A stretch of 34,453 bases of DNA from Rubellimicrobium sp. (GTDB taxonomy: Bacteria; Pseudomonadota; Alphaproteobacteria; Rhodobacterales; Rhodobacteraceae), in the NCBI GenBank assembly GCA_019454835.1, contig JACFNP010000038.1:1-34453 (forward strand), given 5' to 3'. Each line of letters begins with the position of its first letter. Position 1 is the first letter of the stretch. The notes below the pieces were generated by a model that ran no database searches, was not told the origin of the DNA, and was given only the letters and a program-made list of their open reading frames with translations. Shown here piece after piece: positions 6,912 to 14,367 of the stretch. A program made the position numbers and the translations under genes.

Positions 6912-8081
6912 ATGCCGGTCCGCAATCGCTTTGCCGAACTCCTGCCCGAACTGACCGCCTGGCGGCGGGACTTTCACGAGAACCCCGAACTGCTGTTCGA
7001 CACGCACCGCACCGCCGCGCTGGTGGCGCAGAGGCTGCGGGATTTCGGCTGCGACGAGGTGGTGACCGGCATCGGGCGCACCGGGGTCGTCGGCGTGATC
7101 CGGGGCCGGGCGGACGCATCGGGGCGCACCATCGGCCTGCGCGCCGACATGGATGCGCTGCCGATCCCCGAACAGACCGGCGCCGACTGGGCGTCACGGA
7201 CGCCGGGCGCCATGCATGCCTGCGGCCATGACGGACATACGACGATGCTTCTGGGTGCGGCGCGCTATCTGGCCGAGACACGCAATTTCGACGGCACGGT
7301 GGTGGTGATCTTCCAGCCCGCCGAGGAAGGCGGCGGCGGCGGCCGCGAGATGGTCGCGGACGGGCTGATGACCCGCTGGTCGATCGACGAGGTCTACGGG
7401 ATGCACAACTGGCCCGGCCTGCCGACGGGCAGCTTCGCCATCCGCGCGGGCGCGTTCTTTGCCGCCACCGACCAGTTCGACATCACCATCGAGGGGCGCG
7501 GCGCCCACGGCGCCAAGCCCGACGAGGGCATCGACCCGGTGGTCGCGGCCAGCCAGATCGTCACCGCCCTGCAGAGCATCGCCAGCCGCAACACCGACCC
7601 GCTCGATTCGGTCGTGGTGTCGGTCACCGCCTTCGAGACCTCGTCGAATGCCTACAACGTCATCCCCGCCCGCGCGATGCTGAAGGGCACGGTGCGCAGC
7701 CTGGCGCCTGCGGTGCGCGACATGGCACGGGTGCGGCTTGTCGCGCTGGCCGAAGGCGTGGCGGCGGCCTTCGGCGCGCGCGCCGAGGTGGACTATCGCC
7801 CCGGCTATCCGGTCATGGTGAACGCTGAACGCGAGACCGGCTTCGCCCGCGAGGCCGCCCGCCGCGTCGCGGGCGCCTGCGCCGAGGTGCCGCCGACCAT
7901 GGGCGGCGAGGATTTCGCCTACATGCTGGAGGAACGCACCGGCGCCTATATCCTGGTCGGCAACGGCGATTCGGCGGGGGTGCATCACCCGGCCTACGAT
8001 TTCAACGACGACGCGATCCCGGCGGGCTGCTCGTTCTGGGTCGAACTGGCCGAGGGCCGGTTGCCGGTCGGGGGTGCGTGA
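6912..8081 (+). CDS. M20-family metallo-amidohydrolase (hippurate hydrolase / aminoacylase-like)
   Basis: This is a 389-residue cytosolic zinc or manganese hydrolase of the M20D amidohydrolase type, which removes N-acyl groups from amino acids or similar amides. Visible motifs are FHENPELLF near 20, RADMDALPI near 77, the metal-ligand segment HACGHDGHT near 99-107, FQPAEEGGGGG near 134 with the catalytic Glu, a dimerisation domain from about 180 (GRGAHGAKPDEGIDPV), and a C-terminal GGEDFAYML with the last ligand region VHHPAYDFND. ATG 6912 follows GGAGA (6902-6906) at good spacing; ATG 6909 is also possible. An in-frame opening running upstream through the rluE antisense and a repeat is not real. 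The substrate cannot be told from sequence. Confidence 0.9.
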   Translation: MPVRNRFAELLPELTAWRRDFHENPELLFDTHRTAALVAQRLRDFGCDEVVTGIGRTGVVGVIRGRADASGRTIGLRADMDALPIPEQTGADWASRTPGAMHACGHDGHTTMLLGAARYLAETRNFDGTVVVIFQPAEEGGGGGREMVADGLMTRWSIDEVYGMHNWPGLPTGSFAIRAGAFFAATDQFDITIEGRGAHGAKPDEGIDPVVAASQIVTALQSIASRNTDPLDSVVVSVTAFETSSNAYNVIPARAMLKGTVRSLAPAVRDMARVRLVALAEGVAAAFGARAEVDYRPGYPVMVNAERETGFAREAARRVAGACAEVPPTMGGEDFAYMLEERTGAYILVGNGDSAGVHHPAYDFNDDAIPAGCSFWVELAEGRLPVGGA

Positions 8082-8083
8082 GG

Positions 8084-8426
8084 TGTCATTGCGAGGGGCA
8101 GGCGACGCAACCTCGCCCTGTCGGCAGGGCGCCCGACCCTCCGTCATTGCGAGGAGGCGTGAGCCGACGAAGCAACCCCCGATGTCGTGTGTGAGCGGTC
8201 GGGGTTGCTTCGGCTTCGCCTCGCAATGACGAATCCCCCGTCATTGCGAGGAGGCGCAGCCGACGCGGCAATCCATGAACCGGGTGCCGTGCCCGGAATG
8301 GATTGCTTCGCCTGCGGCTCGCAATGACGAATGAAGCCCCGTCATTGCGAGGAGGCGCGGCCGACGAAGCAACCCCGATGGCATTGCGCGAGCGGTCGGG
8401 GTTGCTTCACTTCGTTCGCAATGACG
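8084..8426. repeat. cluster of three full and one partial GTCATTGCGAGG palindromes
   Basis: Full copies are 8142-8231, 8239-8329 and 8340-8426; a fragment (GTCATTGCGAGG plus CAGGCGACGCAACC) is at 8084-8112. The middle copy has the second loop type (GGCAATCCATGAACCGGGTGC ... GGATTGC) and the last copy ends in GCTTCACTTCGTTCGCAATGAC, an arm that does not pair well with its own left arm. The cluster fills the whole gap between the converging amidohydrolase and glycosyltransferase genes. No gene is seen in it. Confidence 0.9.
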
Positions 8427-8439
8427 GTGCAGGGGGCGG

Positions 8440-9483
8440 TCACCCCGCCAGCAATTCTCGATAAATCGCGTTCAGCGCGGCGGCCTCGGCCTCGATGCGG
8501 AAGGTCTGCGCGACATGCGGGGCGCAGGCGGCGGCCCAGCGGGCGCGGTCCTCGGGGTGGTCCAGCGCCCGCGCGATGGCGGATTGCAACGCCTGCGGGT
8601 CACCTGCGGGCACGATCAGGCCGGTGCCCTCGTGCACGACCAGTTCCTCGAACGCGCCTGCGGTGGTGGCGACGACCGGCGTGCCGCAGGCCATGCTTTC
8701 CAGCGGGGTCAGACCGAACCCCTCATGCCGCTGCGGGGCGACGTAGAGGTCGATGGCCTGGAACCACGGAGCAATGGAGAAACCGTGATCCTCGGGCAGG
8801 AAGCGGATGCGGTCCGACAGGCCCGCTGCCGTTACCTTTGCTTTCTGTTCGCGCACGAAGCCCTCGAATTGCGAGGTGATGCCGCCCATGATGATCGCCT
8901 GCACACCGGGCCGCTCGGGCAGAAGCGCGATCATGGCATCGACGAACAGATCGGTGCCCTTCTGAGGCCGCTGCCGCCCGAAGCAGCCGAGGATCACGGC
9001 ATCTGGGTCGAGGCCGAGCCGACGGCGCAGCGCGGCGCGGTCATCGGGCGGGGCGAAGGTGGCAGTGTCGATGCCGTGGTGGAGGACCACGTGAGGCACT
9101 CTGAGGAACGCTGCCGACCGCGCCGAAGTGGCGACGACACGATCCATGCGCCGGATGAGCCAGCGCGTATAGGCGCTGTGCTTACGCTGGGCTGCGGATG
9201 TGAACATCAGCTTCAGCCGTTTGCGCAGCAGGTTGCGCAGCGCCAGCCCGGCCAGCATCTCGATGTTGCGCCGCGCGTGCCAGACGCGCGGGCGGCGGTC
9301 GAGTGTCAGCACCTGCCACAGGTTCAGGCGCGGCACGTCCCCAGGCAGGCGCGGGCCTGCCGAGGCGATGCCGATCTCGCGTGCCTGCAACGGCACGAGG
9401 CGCACGACCGTGGAACTGACGCCCGACCAGCGGCGCTTGAAATTCGGGGCGATGACCTCGATGCGGCTTGCGTCGACCTTCAT
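8440..9483 (-). CDS. family 4 glycosyltransferase, probably lipopolysaccharide core
   Basis: This is a 347-residue GT-B fold glycosyltransferase. Near residue 155 the donor half starts (VILGCFGRQRPQKGTDLFVDA). The GT4 EX7E motif lies in RHEGFGLTPLESMACGTPVV near 265-285, and a nucleotide-sugar binding EGTGLIVPAGDP follows. There is no signal peptide, so it would act at the inner face of the cytoplasmic membrane. Its ATG overlaps the waaA stop (ATGA), and this coupling to the Kdo transferase points to a core sugar added after Kdo. Donor and acceptor sugars are unknown. Confidence 0.88.
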   Translation of the reverse strand: MKVDASRIEVIAPNFKRRWSGVSSTVVRLVPLQAREIGIASAGPRLPGDVPRLNLWQVLTLDRRPRVWHARRNIEMLAGLALRNLLRKRLKLMFTSAAQRKHSAYTRWLIRRMDRVVATSARSAAFLRVPHVVLHHGIDTATFAPPDDRAALRRRLGLDPDAVILGCFGRQRPQKGTDLFVDAMIALLPERPGVQAIIMGGITSQFEGFVREQKAKVTAAGLSDRIRFLPEDHGFSIAPWFQAIDLYVAPQRHEGFGLTPLESMACGTPVVATTAGAFEELVVHEGTGLIVPAGDPQALQSAIARALDHPEDRARWAAACAPHVAQTFRIEAEAAALNAIYRELLAG

Positions 9484-10724
9484 GGGGCAGTCTCCGGCAA
9501 CAGGGCGAGCAGCGCTTCGGCGAGCGCCGCGACGGAATGTGCGTTGCGGTCGGCAGCCGCCCTTGCGGCGGTCTGCATGGTCCGCAGCCGCTGCGCGTCG
9601 CCAAGCAGGCCCGCGACGGTCGCGGCCAGCGCGTCGCGGCTGACCTCGACCGCCCCGCCTGCCGCATCGAGCGCCGCCCATGCGGCGGCGGCGTTGCGCA
9701 CGTCCGGCCCGTGCAGAAGCGCCACGCCAAGCTGCGCGCCTTCCCAGGGGTTGTGACCGCCGACGGACCCCAGCGAACCGCCGATGAAACAAACCGGCGC
9801 GAGGCGATACCAGAGGCCGGTTTCCCCCAGCGTATCGACCAGCCAGACTGCCCCTTCCGGCCCTTCCCCCCGGCTGCGGCGGGTCATCGGCGCAAGGGCG
9901 GCAATGGTGTCCGCGCGCGCGGGGTGGCGCGGGCAGAGGATCAGCAGCGCGTCGCGCAGGGTGCGGCGCAATGCGTCATGTGCCGCGAGGATTGCCGGTT
10001 CCTCGCCGTCATGGGTCGAGATCGCCGCCCAGACCGGGCGCGGGCCGATCAGGGCGCGCAGCCCGGCCAGCGTGTCGGCATCGGCAGGCGGAGGCAGGGC
10101 GGCGGCCTTCAGGTCGGGCGCCGTCTGCACGTCTCGCGCGCCAAGCCCGGCCAGCCCCCGCGCCGTTTCCCCGTCCTGCGCCGAGACGATGGCGAACGGT
10201 GCCAGCAGCCTGCGCGCCGTGCACGGCATCCGCGACCAGCGCCGCAGGCTGCGCTGCGACAGCCGGGCGTTGACCAGTGCGCGGGGAATACCCGCCCGGT
10301 CCGTCGCGTGCAGCAGGTTGGGCCAGAGTTCGCTTTCCACCACCACCAGCAGATCAGGCCGCCAGTGGCGCAGGAAACGCCGCACATAGCGCGGTGCATC
10401 GAGCGGCGCGAACAGGTGGAAGGCGCCATCGGGCAGCCGCGCCGCCATCATCTGCGCCGAGGTCGCGGTGATCGTGGTCACGAGGCATGTCACCCCCGGT
10501 CGCGCCGCCTGCAGGGCGGCGATCAGCGGCAGCAGCGACAGGCTCTCGCCGACGCTCGCGGCATGCAGCCAGATCAGCGTGCCCTCGGGCCGCACGCGCG
10601 AGGCGATGCCGCGAAATTCTCCCAGCCGTGCCGCCGCGACACCCTCGGCCCGGCGCCGCGCCGCGACCCGCAGGGCCAGCACCGGCCCGAGCAGCGTGGC
10701 GATCCCGCGCCACAGCGCCAGCAT
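9480..10724 (-). CDS. waaA: 3-deoxy-D-manno-octulosonic acid transferase
   Basis: WaaA (KdtA) transfers Kdo from CMP-Kdo to lipid A precursors at the inner membrane. The 414-residue protein has an N-terminal hydrophobic stretch (residues 1-22), the conserved WLHAASVGES with catalytic-type Glu60, LVVVESELWPNLL near 126-138, and the C-terminal donor motif GGSLGSVGGHNPWEGAQLG near 318. The start directly abuts the moaA stop (TGAATG) and the end overlaps the glycosyltransferase start, so three reverse genes form one operon. The middle region lists shorter loops than E. coli but no key residue is missing. Confidence 0.93.
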   Translation of the reverse strand: MLALWRGIATLLGPVLALRVAARRRAEGVAAARLGEFRGIASRVRPEGTLIWLHAASVGESLSLLPLIAALQAARPGVTCLVTTITATSAQMMAARLPDGAFHLFAPLDAPRYVRRFLRHWRPDLLVVVESELWPNLLHATDRAGIPRALVNARLSQRSLRRWSRMPCTARRLLAPFAIVSAQDGETARGLAGLGARDVQTAPDLKAAALPPPADADTLAGLRALIGPRPVWAAISTHDGEEPAILAAHDALRRTLRDALLILCPRHPARADTIAALAPMTRRSRGEGPEGAVWLVDTLGETGLWYRLAPVCFIGGSLGSVGGHNPWEGAQLGVALLHGPDVRNAAAAWAALDAAGGAVEVSRDALAATVAGLLGDAQRLRTMQTAARAAADRNAHSVAALAEALLALLPETAP

Positions 10725-11738
10725 TCAGCCGCCGGTGTGGTTCATGTGGCGGCTGATCTGCCCGCCGACCGTGCCGCGCGAATAGTCGAAGTCGTGGCCC
10801 TCGGGTTTCAGCAGGATCGCCTTGCGGATCGCGCGTTCCAGAGGCTCGTTCGACTCGGACGACCGCAGCGGGCCGCGCAGGTCCAGGTGGCCCTCCTGCC
10901 CGAGGCAGGTATAGATTTCCCCGGTGCAGGTCACCCGCACCCGGTTGCACGATTCGCAGAACTTGTGCGACAGCGGCGTGATGAAGCCGATGCGCTGGCC
11001 GGTTTCCCCGACCCGGACGTAATGCGCCGGGCCGCCGGTCGAATCGGGCAGGTCGGTCAACGTGTACTCCTGCGCCAGCGTCGCGCGCAGGTCGTCGAGC
11101 GACCAGTATTGATCCAGCCGGTTCTCGTTGCCGAGATCGCCCATCGGCATGACCTCGATCCAGGTCTGGTCCATGCCGCGCGCGGCGCAGAATTCGGCCA
11201 GCGCGAAAAGCTCGTCCTCGTTCACGCCTTTCAGCGCGACGGTATTGATCTTGACCTTGAGGCCCGCCGCCTGCGCCGCGTCGATGCCGCGCATCACCTG
11301 CGCGAACCGGCCCCAGCGGGTAATCGCCTTGAACTTGTCCTCGTCCAGCGTGTCGAGCGAGACGTTGATGCGCCGCACCCCCGCCGCATAGAGATCGCCC
11401 GCGAACCGTTCGAGCTGGCTGCCGTTGGTGGTGACGGTCAGTTCCTTCAGCGCGCCGCTTTCGACATGGTGGCCCATGGCGTTGAAAAACTGCATGATGT
11501 TGCGCCGCACAAGGGGCTCTCCGCCGGTGATGCGCAGCTTGGTGATGCCCAGCTCGATGAAGGCCGAACACAGGCGGTCGAGCTCTTCCAGCGTGAGCAG
11601 GTCGCGCTTGGGCAGGAATTCCATCGCCTCGGACATGCAGTAGACGCAGCGGAAATCGCAGCGGTCGGTGACCGAGACGCGCAGATAGGAAATCGTGCGC
11701 CGGAACGTGTCGACAAGGGGGGGGCGGGTCATGGACAT
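10725..11738 (-). CDS. moaA: GTP 3',8-cyclase (molybdenum cofactor biosynthesis)
   Basis: MoaA is a radical SAM enzyme that, with MoaC, turns GTP into cyclic pyranopterin phosphate. The 337-residue product has the N-terminal cluster motif Cys27-x3-Cys31-x2-Cys34 ([10 protein letters not shown]). The second cluster has Cys261-x2-Cys264-x13-Cys278. [11 protein letters not shown] lies near 70, and the conserved C-terminal GG (NHTGG) is present. It is the first gene of a moaA-waaA-glycosyltransferase operon, an unexpected pairing of cofactor and lipopolysaccharide genes. No other mo genes are in the window. A second Met two codons in (ATG at 11732) is an alternative start. Confidence in function is very high. 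Confidence 0.96.
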   Translation of the reverse strand: MSMTRPPLVDTFRRTISYLRVSVTDRCDFRCVYCMSEAMEFLPKRDLLTLEELDRLCSAFIELGITKLRITGGEPLVRRNIMQFFNAMGHHVESGALKELTVTTNGSQLERFAGDLYAAGVRRINVSLDTLDEDKFKAITRWGRFAQVMRGIDAAQAAGLKVKINTVALKGVNEDELFALAEFCAARGMDQTWIEVMPMGDLGNENRLDQYWSLDDLRATLAQEYTLTDLPDSTGGPAHYVRVGETGQRIGFITPLSHKFCESCNRVRVTCTGEIYTCLGQEGHLDLRGPLRSSESNEPLERAIRKAILLKPEGHDFDYSRGTVGGQISRHMNHTGG

Positions 11739-11806
11739 GCCCCGAGTCTAGGCCCGCCCCCCGCCGCCCGCAAGGGCACCACGACGGCGCGGGGTGCGCC
11801 ATTTTC

Positions 11807-12192
11807 CGTCATTGCGAGGAGCCGAAGGCGACGCGGCAATCCCGATGTTGTGTGTGAGCGGTCGAGGTTGCTTCGGCTGCGCCTCGCAATGACGATTACC
11901 TCCCGTCATTGCGAGGAGCCGCAGGCGACGAAGCAATCCACGGGGCCGGGTGCCGCGCCCGGTGTGGATTGCTTCACTTCGTTCGCAATGACGAGAACTG
12001 CCGTCATTGCGAGGAGGCGGAGCCGACGAAGCAACCCCGATGTTGTATGTGAGCGGTCGGGGTTGCTTCGGCTTCGCCTCGCAATGACGGGAAGAACGCC
12101 GTCATTGCGAGGAGCCGCTGGCGACGAAGCAATCCACGGGGCCGGGCGCTGCACCCGGTGTGGATTGCTTCGGCTTGCGCCTCGCAATGACG
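11807..12192. repeat. array of four GTCATTGCGAGG palindromes
   Basis: Copies are 11807-11894, 11904-11993, 12002-12089 and 12100-12192. Loop types alternate. Copies one and three have the GAGCGGTCG loop; two and four have the GGGGCCGGGTG...CCCGG loop flanked by ATCCAC/GTGGAT. Copy two ends with the CTTCACTTCGTTCGCAATGAC arm. The array occupies the gap between the divergent moaA and tsaE genes, so at least one promoter must be inside or at its edges. Open frames running through it are not genes. Confidence 0.9.
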
Positions 12193-12246
12193 GGAGGTGC
12201 CGCCCCCGGCCTTGCGGCGTCGCCCGGTGTGGCTAATGTCGCCGCG

Positions 12247-12726
12247 ATGTCCGTGCCGCCTGCCATATTCGCCGCGCGCCTCGATCTGCCCGACGAGGGC
12301 GCGACCGCCGCGCTTGCCGCCCGGCTTGCGCCGCTGTTGCGGCGCGGGGACGTGCTGCTGCTTTCGGGGCCGGTCGGGGCGGGCAAGACCAGTTTCGCGC
12401 GCGCCCTGATCCGCGCCGCGACCGGCAATCCGCGCGAAGACGTGCCCTCGCCGACCTTCACCCTCGTGCAGACCTATCCGGTCCCGGCGGGCGAGATCTG
12501 GCATTTCGACCTCTACCGTTTGCACGACGGGCGTGAGGCGCTGGAACTGGGCCTTGATGACGCCATGGAGCAGGCCATCACCCTTGTCGAATGGCCCGAA
12601 CGGCTGGGCGATCTGGTCCCGCAAGGCGCGCTGTCGCTGGCCTTCGCGGCGGGAGAGGCGGGCCATGCGGTCACGCTTGACGGCGACGGCGCCTGGGCCG
12701 CGCGGCTGGAGGGGCATCTTGGCTGA
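12247..12726 (+). CDS. tsaE: tRNA threonylcarbamoyladenosine biosynthesis ATPase TsaE
   Basis: TsaE is the ATPase that works with TsaB and TsaD to make t6A37 in ANN-decoding tRNAs. The 159-residue protein has the P-loop SGPVGAGKTSFARALI with Lys47, then the family motifs VPSPTFTLVQTY near 75-86, IWHFDLYRL near 94-102 and ITLVEWPERLGDLVP near 117-131. ATG 12247 gives the family length; in-frame sequence upstream belongs to a repeat. No clear Shine-Dalgarno is seen. It heads a five-gene operon in which each gene overlaps the next. Confidence 0.94.
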   Translation: MSVPPAIFAARLDLPDEGATAALAARLAPLLRRGDVLLLSGPVGAGKTSFARALIRAATGNPREDVPSPTFTLVQTYPVPAGEIWHFDLYRLHDGREALELGLDDAMEQAITLVEWPERLGDLVPQGALSLAFAAGEAGHAVTLDGDGAWAARLEGHLG

Positions 12727-13693
12727 CCCGGCACCCCCGGCCCGCGCGGCGGTGATCGCCCGCTTTCTGGCCGCCTCGCCCGCCGCCGGATGGCAGGGCA
12801 GCCCGATGGCGGGCGACGCCTCGGCGCGGCGCTTTCTTCGTCTGGGCGGTCCTGCGGGCGAGACGGCGATCCTCATGGATGCCGACCCCGCGACCGGCGA
12901 GGATCTTGCTCCCTTCCTGCGCATCGCCCGCCATCTGCGCACGGCCGGGCTGGCCGCGCCCGCCGTCCTTGCCGCCGACACCGGGGCCGGGCTGGCGCTG
13001 GTCGAAGACCTTGGCCCCAACCATGTCACCGCCTGGCTCGCCCGGCACCCGCAGGACGAAGCCGCGATCTACGGTGCCGCCGTCGATGTCCTTGTCCGGT
13101 TGCAGGGCGTGCCGGTGCCCGAGGGTCTTGCGCGGCTGACGCCCGAGCATGGCGCCGCGATGCTCGCGCCGTTTTTCGACCATTTCCGGCCCGGCCATGA
13201 TGCCGACTGGCGGGCGAGGGTCGAGCGCGCGATGCGCGGGGTGCTGGCCGCCCGCGCGCCGCAGGCCCGCACCCTGTCGCTGCGCGATTTCCACGCCGAG
13301 AACCTGATCTGGCGGCCGTGGCGGGCGGGGGATGACCGCATCGGCCTCATCGACTTTCAGGACGCGATGGAGACGCCCGCCGAATACGACCTTGCCTCGC
13401 TGCTGCGCGACGCGCGCCGCGACGTGGCGCCCGATCTGCGGGCGCGGATGACCGAACGGTTCGCGCAGGCCGGCGGGCGGGCCTACGCCGAGGTCGAGGC
13501 CGCCGTCGCCGTGCTGGCCGTGCAGCGCAACCTGCGGATTCTTGGCATCTTCTCGCGCCTCGCGGCAACGGGCAAGCCGCGTTATCTGGCGCTGGTCCCG
13601 CGCGTTCTGGCGATGCTGCGCGAAGATCTGCGCCACCCGGCGCTGGCCCCGCTCGTGCCGCTGCTACTGCCGGTGCTGGGGGCCGCGCCGTGA
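12719..13693 (+). CDS. amgK: N-acetylmuramate/N-acetylglucosamine anomeric kinase (AmgK), aminoglycoside phosphotransferase fold
   Basis: The 324-residue protein has the aminoglycoside phosphotransferase fold: the catalytic loop LSLRDFHAENLIW near 182-194 and the Mg-binding LIDFQDA near 209-215. AmgK phosphorylates free MurNAc or GlcNAc at C1 in the peptidoglycan recycling bypass, and the next gene encodes the matching uridylyltransferase MurU. The start is taken as TTG 12719 because GGAGGGG (12708-12714) lies just before it and no ATG or GTG is near the expected N-terminus (ADPAPPARAAVIARFL). That start overlaps the tsaE end by 8 nt. It could be called a generic phosphotransferase, but the pairing with murU supports AmgK. 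Confidence 0.87.
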   Translation: MADPAPPARAAVIARFLAASPAAGWQGSPMAGDASARRFLRLGGPAGETAILMDADPATGEDLAPFLRIARHLRTAGLAAPAVLAADTGAGLALVEDLGPNHVTAWLARHPQDEAAIYGAAVDVLVRLQGVPVPEGLARLTPEHGAAMLAPFFDHFRPGHDADWRARVERAMRGVLAARAPQARTLSLRDFHAENLIWRPWRAGDDRIGLIDFQDAMETPAEYDLASLLRDARRDVAPDLRARMTERFAQAGGRAYAEVEAAVAVLAVQRNLRILGIFSRLAATGKPRYLALVPRVLAMLREDLRHPALAPLVPLLLPVLGAAP

Positions 13694-14367
13694 CGCCGCG
13701 CGCCGCGATGATCTTTGCCGCCGGTCTGGGCACCCGGATGGGGGCGCTGACCCGTGACCGCCCCAAGCCGCTGATCGAGGTCGCGGGCCGCCCGCTCATC
13801 GACCGCACGCTCGATCTGGTGGAGGGCCGCGATCTGCGGCTGGTGGTGAACCTGCATTACCGCGCCGCGATGCTGCGCGCGCATCTGGCCGGGCGCGGGC
13901 TGCTGTTTGCCGACGAAGGCGAAAGGCTGCTGGAAACCGGCGGCGGGCTGAAGGCGGCGCTGCCGCTGCTGGATTCGGACCCGGTGTTCACGCTCAACAG
14001 CGATGCGGTCTGGACCGGGGCGGCGCCGCTCGACACGCTGGCCGCCAACTGGGACGATGGCCGCATGGAGGCGTTGCTGCTGCTGATCCCGCCCGGCGCC
14101 GCGACCGGGCACGGCGGGCCGGGCGATTTCGCGCTGGCCCCGGACGGGCGGATCACGCGCGGCGGGCCGTTCGTCCATTCGGGCGCCCAGATCATTCGCA
14201 CCGGGCCGGTGGCGGCGGAACCGGGCGCGGTGTTCTCGCTCAACCGGGTCTGGGACGGGATGCTCGCGCGCGGCACGGTCTTCGGCGTGGTCCACCGGGG
14301 CGGCTGGTGCGATGTCGGGCGCCCCGAAAGCATCGCGCTGGCCGAAGCGCTGCTGGAGGGTGCATGA
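13690..14367 (+). CDS. murU: N-acetylmuramate alpha-1-phosphate uridylyltransferase
   Basis: This 225-residue sugar-1-phosphate nucleotidyltransferase has the signature FAAGLGTRMGALTRDRPKPLIEVAGRPLI (about residues 9-37, with the pyrophosphorylase Gly-x-Gly-Thr-Arg loop and PKPL). It also has ETGGGLKAALPLL near 80 and the metal-site Asp in FTLNSDAVW near 101. MurU makes UDP-MurNAc from MurNAc-1-P, which returns recycled muramic acid to peptidoglycan precursors and bypasses fosfomycin-sensitive MurA. It starts with GTG overlapping the amgK stop (GTGA). A glucose-1-phosphate nucleotidyltransferase is the alternative on sequence alone; the AmgK neighbour decides. Confidence 0.9.
   Translation: MTPRAAMIFAAGLGTRMGALTRDRPKPLIEVAGRPLIDRTLDLVEGRDLRLVVNLHYRAAMLRAHLAGRGLLFADEGERLLETGGGLKAALPLLDSDPVFTLNSDAVWTGAAPLDTLAANWDDGRMEALLLLIPPGAATGHGGPGDFALAPDGRITRGGPFVHSGAQIIRTGPVAAEPGAVFSLNRVWDGMLARGTVFGVVHRGGWCDVGRPESIALAEALLEGA

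Noticed and set aside
11807..12192. A CRISPR array or small proteins in the repeat clusters
   Set aside because: Units are 80-95 bp, each itself palindromic, with 8-14 bp between them; there are no unique 30-bp spacers and no cas genes. Frames across them follow the repeat, not a protein.
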